A stretch of DNA of 13,981 nt, taken from positions 1 through 13,981 of the forward strand of contig CAYNJF010000053.1 of the NCBI GenBank assembly GCA_964397555.1, written 5' to 3'. Below the pieces are notes generated by a model, which worked only from the letters and a program-made list of their open reading frames with translations, was not told where the DNA came from and made no database searches. Of the stretch, positions 1 to 5,771 are shown in pieces. A program made the position numbers and the translations under genes. Each line of letters opens with the position of its first letter. Within the stretch, counting starts at the first letter, position 1. This DNA is from CAYNJF01 sp964397555 (GTDB lineage Bacteria > Pseudomonadota > Gammaproteobacteria > Berkiellales > Berkiellaceae).

Positions 1-2
1 TG

Positions 3-653
3 CTCGTAGAAAAAGGCCAGCAAGTGTATTGGGTGTGCCCGTTGATTGAAGAATCGGAGCACCTTCAGGTACAAGCGGCCACCACCGCCTTTGAAACCCT
101 CAAAGAGCAATGCCCGCACCTTGAAGTCGCTTGCATCCATGGAAAGCTCAAAGCCGCTGAAAAAGAGTTGATCATGGAGCAGTTTAAGCGAGGCCAGATC
201 CATGTCTTGGTGGCGACCACCGTCATCGAGGTTGGCGTGAATGTGCCTAAGGCGACCATGATGGTCATAGAAAACCCTGAACGACTTGGTTTAGCTCAAT
301 TGCATCAACTTCGAGGTCGTGTTGGTCGGGGTGGCGATCAAAGCTTTTGCCTTTTGCTCTATCAAAGCCCACTATCCATGTACGCAAAAGAACGGCTGGG
401 TGTCATGCGAAAAACCAACGACGGTTTTGAGATTGCGGAAAAAGATATGGAGCTTCGTGGACCCGGTGAGGTCCTAGGCGTTCGTCAAACAGGCGTCAAA
501 AGTTTTAAAGTGGCAGATTTGGTTTTGCATCAATCGCTGGTTCAAGATTTGAATGCATGGGTGCATCAAACGCAAGAAGATCTTGACGTTCTCTATCATG
601 CCTTATCCTCTCGCTGGCTGTCCTCGGTTAGTGAATACGCTAAAGTAGGTTGA
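3..653 (+). CDS. recG: ATP-dependent DNA helicase RecG, C-terminal part (5' end outside window)
   Basis: RecG is a superfamily 2 translocase that remodels stalled replication forks and Holliday junctions. The reading frame is already open at base 3, so the visible ~216 residues are the C-terminal end of a protein usually near 690 aa; the wedge domain and helicase motifs I-III lie upstream of the window. What is seen is helicase lobe 2: a 'HGKL' segment, then motif V (VLVATTVIEVGVNVP), the family signature NPERLGLAQLHQLRGR and motif VI (QLRGRVGRG). After these comes the RecG C-terminal region, including DMELRGPGEVLGVRQTG, the segment associated with coupling ATP hydrolysis to translocation. 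The GTG at 24 is an internal valine codon in the conserved stretch, not a start. The gene ends in TGA just before an intrinsic terminator, so it probably closes its transcription unit. Confidence 0.95.
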   Translation, partial: LVEKGQQVYWVCPLIEESEHLQVQAATTAFETLKEQCPHLEVACIHGKLKAAEKELIMEQFKRGQIHVLVATTVIEVGVNVPKATMMVIENPERLGLAQLHQLRGRVGRGGDQSFCLLLYQSPLSMYAKERLGVMRKTNDGFEIAEKDMELRGPGEVLGVRQTGVKSFKVADLVLHQSLVQDLNAWVHQTQEDLDVLYHALSSRWLSSVSEYAKVG

Positions 654-667
654 CTTAGCTTATCTTT

Positions 668-690
668 GACCTGAAAAAAGCAGGTCTTTT
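668..690 (+). terminator. Rho-independent terminator after recG
   Basis: A perfect 6-bp stem GACCTG / CAGGTC (668-673 with 681-686) encloses the 7-nt loop AAAAAAG and is followed by TTTT. It starts 15 nt after the recG stop. The stem is short and the U-tract is only four bases, so it may be leaky and let some transcription into the arginase gene. Confidence 0.65.
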
Positions 691-739
691 CTCCAGTGTC
701 ACTCTCAGGCAGAATGAAAAGTCCATACGAATACTGGAG
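691..739 (+). promoter_or_regulatory. Inverted repeat covering the arginase ribosome binding site
   Basis: CTCCAGT (691-697) and ACTGGAG (733-739) are perfect 7-bp inverted repeats 35 nt apart. The right arm contains the GGAG (736-739) that best serves as Shine-Dalgarno for the arginase ATG at 749. In a transcript that includes the left arm, the stem could mask the ribosome binding site. I see no convincing -35/-10 pair between 654 and 748. The seven bases are seen; the regulatory role is inference. Confidence 0.3.
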
Positions 740-748
740 TCCGAAGGA

Positions 749-1639
749 ATGGCAAATTCTATCGCGTTGATTGGCGCTCAGCTAGGCTGGGGTGCCCAAA
801 TTCCTGATACCGAGCTAGGTCCTGTTGCGCTAAAGCAAAGCCAATTAGAATCAGCGGCCGCCAATGCCTATTGGCGAACATCGGTGGCCCCTAGTGTTAC
901 CTATCAAGACAAAGGGATGGTCCCTTTTGAGCAGCGTACAGAATGGATCATTGAAACCCTTCAATCACTTGCCAATGAGGTTGAGGCTTGTATGCAAAGT
1001 GATGATTTGCCGGTCGTATTGGGTGGAGATCATTCGATTGCCGTCGGCACGTTTAGTGGTGTCACCGCCGCGTTGAAGGCTCAACAAGCGTTTGGGTTGT
1101 TGTGGGTGGATGCTCACATGGATGCCAACACGCATGAAACGACACCATCCAACGCGATTCATGGTATGCCTTTAGCCGCATTGCTTGGTCGTGGGATGAG
1201 CGCACTTACCCACATGCAAGGCCCTAGTCCAAAACTGAACCCAAAGCATGTGGCTTTGGTGGGAATACGCTCCTTTGAAACGGGAGAAAAGGCTCTGCTT
1301 GAAGAGCTGGGGGTTCGAGTCTTTTACATGGATGAGTGTGAACAGCGCGGACTCGACAGTGTGATGGATGAAGCGGTGAGCATCGTCTCAAACGCCAGTA
1401 AAGGATTTGGCATGACCATCGATTTAGATGGTTTTGATCCCATTCATGCGCCTGGCGTGGGCTCCCCTGAAAAGGATGGCTTGTGCGCGCAGAGTTTTTT
1501 ACCATTGATGCGTCAAGTCTGTGCGCAGTCAATGTTCAAAGCATTGGAAATCACGGAATACAACCCAATGCTGGATGAGGATAAAAAAACCCTCAAGCTG
1601 GTGCATCAGATGATAGCTCAGCTGAATGTTAACGATTAG
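749..1639 (+). CDS. rocF: Arginase (ureohydrolase family)
   Basis: Hydrolyses L-arginine to L-ornithine and urea in the cytoplasm with a binuclear Mn(II) centre. At 296 aa it is of normal family length. The metal ligands are all in place: H95 in GGDHS, D121, H123 and D125 in DAHMDAN, and D225 and D227 in IDLDGFDP. H138 (NAIHG) and E270 (EITEYNP) match the arginase active-site His and Glu that help proton transfer and substrate binding. Agmatinase or formimidoylglutamase are possible relatives, but the pairing with an ornithine aminotransferase nine bases downstream strongly favours arginase. The ATG at 749 has GGAG nine nt upstream. The two genes are almost certainly one transcript. The symbol rocF follows the Bacillus pathway name; argI or arcB are used elsewhere. 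Confidence 0.9.
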   Translation: MANSIALIGAQLGWGAQIPDTELGPVALKQSQLESAAANAYWRTSVAPSVTYQDKGMVPFEQRTEWIIETLQSLANEVEACMQSDDLPVVLGGDHSIAVGTFSGVTAALKAQQAFGLLWVDAHMDANTHETTPSNAIHGMPLAALLGRGMSALTHMQGPSPKLNPKHVALVGIRSFETGEKALLEELGVRVFYMDECEQRGLDSVMDEAVSIVSNASKGFGMTIDLDGFDPIHAPGVGSPEKDGLCAQSFLPLMRQVCAQSMFKALEITEYNPMLDEDKKTLKLVHQMIAQLNVND

Positions 1640-1648
1640 GGAGGTTTC

Positions 1649-2866
1649 ATGAACGATACCCATAAAATCATCGAAGGCGAATCGCTTCGCTGTGCAAACA
1701 ACTATCATCCTTTGCCCGTTGTGTTGTCCAAAGGGCTTGGCGTGTGGCTTTGGGATGTAGAAGACAATCAATATTTGGACATGATGAGCGCCTATTCGGC
1801 CGTCTCTCACGGGCATTCAAACCCAATCTTGCTCGAAGCGTTGATCAACCAAGCCTCAACCTTAGCGGTTACCTCAAGAGCGTTTCATACCGACAAGCTG
1901 TATCCGTTTTTAGACAAAGTCTGTGAACTCAGTGGATTAGACAAAGCCTTGCCGATGAACACGGGCGCTGAGGCGGTTGAGACGGCGATTAAAGCGGCCA
2001 GACGCTGGGGTTATCAGGTTAAAGGGATAGCACCGAATCAAGCGGAAATTTTAGTGTGCGAGGATAACTTCCACGGTCGCACCGTGACCATCACCAGCTT
2101 TTCTACCGACGATGAGTATCAAAAAGACTTTGGCCCATTCACCCCAGGGTTTAAGCCAGTCGCTTATGGGGACATTGGCGCATTAAAAGCGGCGATTACC
2201 CCGAATACCTGTGCCTTTTTGGTGGAGGTCATGCAAGGTGAGGCGGGCATTCAAATTCCTCCACAAGGTTGGCTCCATGAAGTATCCAAGCTTTGTAAAG
2301 AGAACAATGTGTTACTGATTGTGGATGAAATCCAAACGGGGCTGGCGCGCACAGGAAAAATGTTCGCTTTTCAACATGAGGGGATCGTCCCGGACGGGTT
2401 AATTTTAGGGAAAGCATTAGGAGGGGGGATATACCCGGTTTCTGCGTTTGTGGGTCGTAAAGATTTGATTGATGTCTTTAATCCAGGATCTCATGGTTCT
2501 ACCTTTGGCGGAAATCCTCTTGCATGTGCGGTAGCTCTTAGTTCGTTGGAGTTGTTGGTTCAAGACAACATGGCCGAAAACTCAAAACAACTCGGTGATT
2601 ACCTCATGGACGAGTTAAGAAAAATAAAATCACCGTACATCAAAGACATACGGGGTAAAGGATTATGGATTGGGGTCGAAATAGACACCTCAAAAATCAG
2701 CGCTCGAGAGGTGTGTGAGAAATTAATGCGCAACCAAGTGTTAACTAAAGAGGCGCATGACACGGTGATACGCTTTGCTCCACCTCTTGTGATTACCAAA
2801 GAGCAAATTGATTGGGGGTTGGCACGGATTAAAGATGCTTTCGAACAACTTGCTATGGCAGCGTAA
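1649..2866 (+). CDS. rocD: Ornithine--oxo-acid aminotransferase (PLP, class III)
   Basis: Transfers the delta-amino group of ornithine to 2-oxoglutarate, giving glutamate-5-semialdehyde and glutamate. The 405 aa match the normal length. The PLP lysine is K255 in LILGKALGGG, and D226 in VDEIQTG holds the pyridine nitrogen. Residues that separate ornithine aminotransferase from acetylornithine or GABA aminotransferases in the human enzyme appear conserved: Y19 in NYHPLPV (human Y55), Y49 in SAYSAVSHGH (human Y85) and R144 in FHGRT (human R180). The start at 1649 has a strong GGGAGG at 1639-1644 that touches the arginase stop codon, so translation is probably coupled. The product would need proline or P5C dehydrogenase activity encoded elsewhere. 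No plus-strand terminator with a U-tract is visible after the stop. Confidence 0.92.
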   Translation: MNDTHKIIEGESLRCANNYHPLPVVLSKGLGVWLWDVEDNQYLDMMSAYSAVSHGHSNPILLEALINQASTLAVTSRAFHTDKLYPFLDKVCELSGLDKALPMNTGAEAVETAIKAARRWGYQVKGIAPNQAEILVCEDNFHGRTVTITSFSTDDEYQKDFGPFTPGFKPVAYGDIGALKAAITPNTCAFLVEVMQGEAGIQIPPQGWLHEVSKLCKENNVLLIVDEIQTGLARTGKMFAFQHEGIVPDGLILGKALGGGIYPVSAFVGRKDLIDVFNPGSHGSTFGGNPLACAVALSSLELLVQDNMAENSKQLGDYLMDELRKIKSPYIKDIRGKGLWIGVEIDTSKISAREVCEKLMRNQVLTKEAHDTVIRFAPPLVITKEQIDWGLARIKDAFEQLAMAA

Positions 2867-2901
2867 TGGTGAGTAAGGTCTTGAAAAATAAAGAAGAGTA
2901 G

Positions 2902-3006
2902 AAAAATTTAAGGGGGCTACCCATCTTCCTCTGCGTGTTCGCCCTTTTGCAGCGGTCTGTGACAAGCCCCCTTAGGGTAAAGAACCTGTAAAAAGGTTCC
3001 TTACCC
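2902..3006 (-). ncRNA. Candidate structured small RNA, minus strand, about 105 nt
   Basis: Read on the minus strand, the predicted RNA starts with a 13-bp hairpin (3006-2994 with 2987-2975; pairs GGGUAA/UUACCC and GAACCU/AGGUUC, with one G-U wobble between them and a 6-nt loop). It then has a closing stem UAAGGGGGCU / AGCCCCCUUA (2974-2965 with 2918-2909) around a 46-nt domain. AA and five U (2906-2902) follow, as in an intrinsic terminator, although the loop is unusually large for one. Inside the domain CUGC can pair with GCAG, and an AGAGGAAG segment stays unpaired. The wobble pair is possible only in minus-strand RNA, which favours this orientation. A promoter sits just upstream. I do not recognise the family: it lacks the conserved loops of SRP RNA and the hallmarks of tmRNA, and it is too short for typical 6S RNA. 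It points toward the 3' end of rocD. Confidence 0.5.
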
Positions 3007-3009
3007 AGT

Positions 3010-3040
3010 ATTGTAGACCAAATTTAGTTGGAGTTGTCAA
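3010..3040 (-). promoter_or_regulatory. Minus-strand sigma70-type promoter for the candidate small RNA
   Basis: On the minus strand a perfect TTGACA (plus coordinates 3040-3035) is followed by a 19-nt spacer and TACAAT (3015-3010, five of six matches). The expected start point falls at about 3006-3003, at the first bases of the 5' hairpin. A 19-nt spacer is longer than the usual 17, as seen in MerR-type promoters. The spacer contains a CCAA-N6-TTGG inverted repeat (3018-3021 and 3028-3031). A second, 9-bp inverted repeat (3016-3024 / 3042-3050) brackets the -35 box. Promoter elements are seen; activation by a regulator is inference. Confidence 0.5.
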
Positions 3041-3160
3041 TAATTTGGTCATTCCATCGAAAAACTACGAAAAAAAAATCCTAAAGTTTATCTTTGCTCG
3101 CATTTTTTCTGAAAAACTTTACAATAGTTTGCCTATTGACTCGAAACAAATGAATCAATT

Positions 3161-4045
3161 ATGGCAGTCGCACAAAATATTTTTTCCCAATCCACATGGT
3201 TCAATGTCGCCAAACTTTGTCGCATGAACAAACCCATCGGCACACTCTTATTGTTTTGGCCCATGTTCATGGCGTTGGTGGTTGCAAGTCGTGGACTGCC
3301 CGAACTTTCCACCTTGATTATTTTTTCCCTGGGTTGTTTTTTGATGCGCAGCGCCGGATGCGCCATCAATGATATCGCCGATCGCAATTTTGATGGGTTT
3401 GTGGAACGTACTCGTTCGCGCGTGTTGGTGCAAGGGCAGCTCACTCTTAAGCAAGCCATAACAACGTTTGTTGTTTTATCGCTTGCAAGTTTTGTTCTCG
3501 TTTTATGTACGAATACTCTGACCATTAAGCTTTCATTCCTTGCGCTTGCGCTAGCGTTTTGTTACCCATTTGTAAAACGCTACACCCATTTGCCTCAGTT
3601 TATTCTAGGGGCTGCCTTTGGGGTGGCCATCCCCATGAGTTACGCAGCTGTAACGAATGGCGTACCCGCTCAAGCTTGGACCTTGTTCATCGCGACGCTT
3701 ATTTGGGCTGTCATTTATGATACGCATTATGCCCTTGTCGACATCGACGATGATCAAAAGATTGGGGTCAAATCAACGGCCATTCTTTTTGGTAAATACC
3801 TTCAAGCGATCATGGCAGGCTTTATGGCTCTTTATCTTTTGCTGATTACGGCATTTGCCTACCAGAGCCAGTTGCTTGGGTTTTGGAGTGGGGGGGCGAT
3901 ATTGGCAACCGGTGGCATGTTTGTTTATCAATGGTTGCTGATTGAAACGCGCGATCGTTCGTTGTGTTTTAGAGCCTTTATGAACAATCAATGGGTAGGC
4001 GCGACCCTAGGATTTGGGTTTTTACTCCAAGTCCTGCAAAGTTGA
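3161..4045 (+). CDS. ubiA: 4-hydroxybenzoate polyprenyltransferase
   Basis: Integral membrane prenyltransferase that attaches the polyprenyl tail to 4-hydroxybenzoate, the first membrane step of ubiquinone synthesis. The 294 aa align over most of their length with the E. coli enzyme as I remember it (KPIGTLLLFWP, KRYTHLP, GAAFGVAIPMS, CFRAFMNNQWVG). Both Mg-diphosphate binding motifs are present: N70-D71-x2-D74-x3-D78 (NDIADRNFD) and D187 to D198 (DTHYALVDIDDD). About eight to nine hydrophobic helices are expected. The start at 3161 gives the normal N-terminus before the conserved KPIG; no clear Shine-Dalgarno precedes it, and an out-of-frame ATG lies at 3150. The chorismate lyase gene ubiC, often adjacent in enterobacteria, is absent here. 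The last 24 bp overlap znuA on the other strand. Confidence 0.95.
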   Translation: MAVAQNIFSQSTWFNVAKLCRMNKPIGTLLLFWPMFMALVVASRGLPELSTLIIFSLGCFLMRSAGCAINDIADRNFDGFVERTRSRVLVQGQLTLKQAITTFVVLSLASFVLVLCTNTLTIKLSFLALALAFCYPFVKRYTHLPQFILGAAFGVAIPMSYAAVTNGVPAQAWTLFIATLIWAVIYDTHYALVDIDDDQKIGVKSTAILFGKYLQAIMAGFMALYLLLITAFAYQSQLLGFWSGGAILATGGMFVYQWLLIETRDRSLCFRAFMNNQWVGATLGFGFLLQVLQS

Positions 4046-4981
4046 TTTAAGCTCATCGTTCAACCGTTGCATCATTTCAAAGTAGGCATCGGGGCCAGGC
4101 TCGATGTCATAGCCGATTGGATCTAAAGTCCCCAGACGAGTTCCTGTCTGCTCAGCCAAACGATTCATCAAGTCTATGTTTACGCCAGGCTCACGAAACA
4201 AGGCCACAACATTATGCTTATCAACCTGTTTACGAATGTCTTTGATGCGGCGCAAGCTAAGGGGCGCATTTGGATTGATGTTAAATGCACCAATAAGATT
4301 TAAATCAAATCGGTCGGTGAAATACCCATAAGCATCGTGATAGACCATGAACGCGGTGTCACGAACGTCCGTCAAGTCTTCGTCAAAACTCTGCTGCAAA
4401 GCATGAAGCCTTTGCTCAAGCTTGTTCGCGTTGGCCAAGTAGATAGACTCATGCTCTGGATCAAGCTCAATCAGTTTGTCTTTAATGATGTGCATGGCTT
4501 GGGCGGTGACTATGGGATCTAACCAAAAGTGCGGATCTAAATCACCATGATCATGGTCATGGTCATGGTCGTGGTCATGCTTATGATCAGCGGACTCTCC
4601 GTGATGATGGTGTTGGCAGGGAGCATCAAAAGGACGCCATGCAATCTGCTCAAGCTCCATTAACGTCACCACCTTTTCAGGTGAGCTTAGAGTATCTATG
4701 GGTTTCTCTAAATAGTACTCAAGACTTGGGCCCACCCAAATCACCAAATCAGCTTTTGCCAAAGCCTTTGCATCGGAAGGGCGAAGCTCAAATTGATGCG
4801 GAGATGCGTTGGGGCTCACAATCAAGGCCGGCTCGCTGACTCCTTCGGTCAAAGCGCTTACGAGACTATGCACGGGCGCAATACTCACCGTTACTTCAAG
4901 ACTAAGCGCAGGAGAGGCCCATGAAAAAAAAGTTACAAAACTTAAACAAACGAATGTTTGGCGGATTCTATTCAATGACAT
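4022..4981 (-). CDS. znuA: High-affinity zinc ABC transporter, periplasmic binding protein
   Basis: Cluster A-I solute-binding protein that captures Zn(II) in the periplasm and delivers it to ZnuB. I chose the ATG at 4981 (319 aa): it begins with MSLNRIRQ and a hydrophobic signal peptide ending near SPALS (residues 1-28). A longer in-frame start at 5128 would run into znuC and bury the signal peptide. Likely Zn ligands are H62 (SPHQFELRPSD), H151 (DPHFWLDP), H215 (YHDAYGYF) and D287 (TLDPIG). Between the first two lies the His/Asp-rich loop (residues 124-147) typical of ZnuA and thought to gather zinc. This loop is encoded by hexanucleotide repeats. The gene is divergent from znuCB across 52 bp and convergent with ubiA. 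ZnuA rather than a Mn or Fe homologue is favoured by the His loop and by the ZnuB and ZnuC neighbours. Confidence 0.93.
   Translation of the reverse strand: MSLNRIRQTFVCLSFVTFFSWASPALSLEVTVSIAPVHSLVSALTEGVSEPALIVSPNASPHQFELRPSDAKALAKADLVIWVGPSLEYYLEKPIDTLSSPEKVVTLMELEQIAWRPFDAPCQHHHHGESADHKHDHDHDHDHDHGDLDPHFWLDPIVTAQAMHIIKDKLIELDPEHESIYLANANKLEQRLHALQQSFDEDLTDVRDTAFMVYHDAYGYFTDRFDLNLIGAFNINPNAPLSLRRIKDIRKQVDKHNVVALFREPGVNIDLMNRLAEQTGTRLGTLDPIGYDIEPGPDAYFEMMQRLNDELKSTLQDLE
4549..4578 (-). repeat. Hexanucleotide repeat coding the ZnuA His/Asp loop
   Basis: Five tandem hexamers on the plus strand (GATCAT, GGTCAT, GGTCAT, GGTCGT, GGTCAT) encode alternating His and Asp on the minus strand. Unit loss or gain would keep the frame and only lengthen or shorten the metal-binding loop, so slippage is tolerable here. 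Confidence 0.8.
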
Positions 4982-5033
4982 GATACAATAATCGGATTTT
5001 TCAACACTAAGCATATGTGAAAGGCTTGTCTTC
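4982..5033. promoter_or_regulatory. Divergent znuA / znuCB control region (52 bp)
   Basis: The two zinc-uptake transcripts start from this short gap, so their promoters must overlap each other or the coding ends. A possible minus-strand promoter is TTGCAT (plus 5039-5034) with TATGCT (5015-5010), spacer 18, partly inside the znuC start. GAAAGG at 5019-5024 is the znuC Shine-Dalgarno. Such genes are usually repressed by Zur when zinc is ample, but I do not see a clear Zur palindrome. Confidence 0.4.
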
Positions 5034-5771
5034 ATGCAAGAAGAAACCCAAGTATTACTAGAGTCAGATAACTTAACTCTTAGGTTGGATGGTAAAACCA
5101 TCCTTGAGGGCGTCTCTTTGCAAGTCAAAGCCGGTCAAATCGTGACGTTGATAGGACCAAACGGTGCCGGCAAGTCCTGTTTGCTTAAGTGTTTATTAGG
5201 GCTTGAGACCCGATATGAGGGACGCATTCACAAACATGCGGATCTTAGCATTGGCTATACCCCTCAGGCCATTCATTTTGATGCCACTTTACCGTTGACG
5301 GTCGAGCAGTTTTTGGCTTTGGGACGGGGTCAATCTTGTGATGAGTATTTGGCCGAGGTGAAAGCCCAAGGCTTAAAGCACAAATTGATGTATAAGCTGT
5401 CCGGTGGTGAGCTCCAGCGAGTCCTTCTTGCCAGAGCTTTAAGCGCGAACCCCCAGCTTTTGGTGTTGGATGAGCCGGCTCAAGGGGTGGATATAACGGG
5501 CCAAGCCGAAGTGTATAAATTACTGGCTCATATTGCTAAGACTCGAGGATGTGGGGTGCTGTTGGTGTCTCATGACTTAAATTTAGTCATGGCGGAAACC
5601 TCTCATGTGATTTGCTTAAATCGACATGTGTGTTGCCATGGCCATCCTGAGTCCGTAACCAAAAACCCAGAATTTCAAAAAATGTTTGGCTCTCAAGCGC
5701 TTGGCTTGGCGCTATACACTCACCACCATGATCATACGCATTCCATCGATGAGGGAGGTAAGGATGATTGA
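5034..5771 (+). CDS. znuC: Zinc ABC transporter, ATP-binding protein
   Basis: The ATPase subunit that powers zinc import through ZnuB at the inner face of the cytoplasmic membrane. It has 245 aa with all ABC motifs in order: Walker A GPNGAGKS (41-48), Q-loop Q78 (YTPQ), signature LSGGE (122-126), Walker B LLVLDE (142-147) and the switch histidine H180 (LVSHD). The C-terminus carries a short His-rich tail (HHHDHTH, 230-236), a feature of ZnuC proteins that supports zinc as the substrate. The ATG at 5034 has GAAAGG nine nt upstream. The last 8 bp overlap the start of znuB, whose ribosome site lies inside this gene, so the two are translationally coupled. Confidence 0.95.
   Translation: MQEETQVLLESDNLTLRLDGKTILEGVSLQVKAGQIVTLIGPNGAGKSCLLKCLLGLETRYEGRIHKHADLSIGYTPQAIHFDATLPLTVEQFLALGRGQSCDEYLAEVKAQGLKHKLMYKLSGGELQRVLLARALSANPQLLVLDEPAQGVDITGQAEVYKLLAHIAKTRGCGVLLVSHDLNLVMAETSHVICLNRHVCCHGHPESVTKNPEFQKMFGSQALGLALYTHHHDHTHSIDEGGKDD

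Larger units (their letters stand above)
2867..3160. other. 294-bp intergenic region with three consecutive inverted repeats
   Basis: No protein gene is supported here. Three inverted repeats follow one another: 2909-2918 with 2965-2974 (10 bp perfect, 46-nt loop), 2975-2987 with 2994-3006 (13 positions, one A/C mismatch on the plus strand that becomes a U-G wobble on the minus strand, 6-nt loop), and 3016-3024 with 3042-3050 (9 bp perfect, 17-nt loop). Read on the minus strand they form a promoter plus RNA gene, described separately. From 3051 to 3160 the DNA is A/T-rich and presumably holds the ubiA promoter. TACAAT at 3120-3125 is a possible -10, but it lacks a good -35 at normal spacing. 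Confidence 0.8.

Noticed and set aside
2741..2965. 74-codon minus-strand frame starting in the small RNA domain
   Set aside because: It starts with TTG without a ribosome site, runs antisense into rocD and shows no family resemblance; the stem structure explains the DNA better.
2902..3006. SRP 4.5S RNA, tmRNA, 6S RNA or RsmY/Z identity for the candidate RNA
   Set aside because: The G-rich closing stem resembles 4.5S ends, but the conserved GGAAG-CAGC loops are absent; there is no tmRNA tag frame, the length is below usual 6S, and only one unpaired GGA is seen, with no LetA/GacA-type upstream site recognised.
2909..3006. Intrinsic terminator for rocD on the plus strand
   Set aside because: Neither stem is followed by a T-tract on the plus strand, and the second stem has an A/C mismatch in that orientation.
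3045..3227. Small plus-strand ORF overlapping the ubiA start
   Set aside because: It has a TTG start and low-complexity A/T-rich sequence, and it reads into ubiA in another frame.
4982..5033. Zur-binding site between znuA and znuC
   Set aside because: Zinc repression is expected, but I could not find a palindrome close to the gammaproteobacterial Zur consensus; ATGATACAATAATC is only weakly symmetric.
4982..5128. Longer znuA start with a 49-residue N-terminal extension
   Set aside because: It would overlap znuC, remove the divergent control region and place the signal peptide internally; the ATG at 4981 gives a normal secreted protein.
5686..5763. Upstream in-frame start for znuB
   Set aside because: The extra residues are the shadow of the ZnuC C-terminus; the ATG at 5764 has a strong GGGAGG and matches the family N-terminus.
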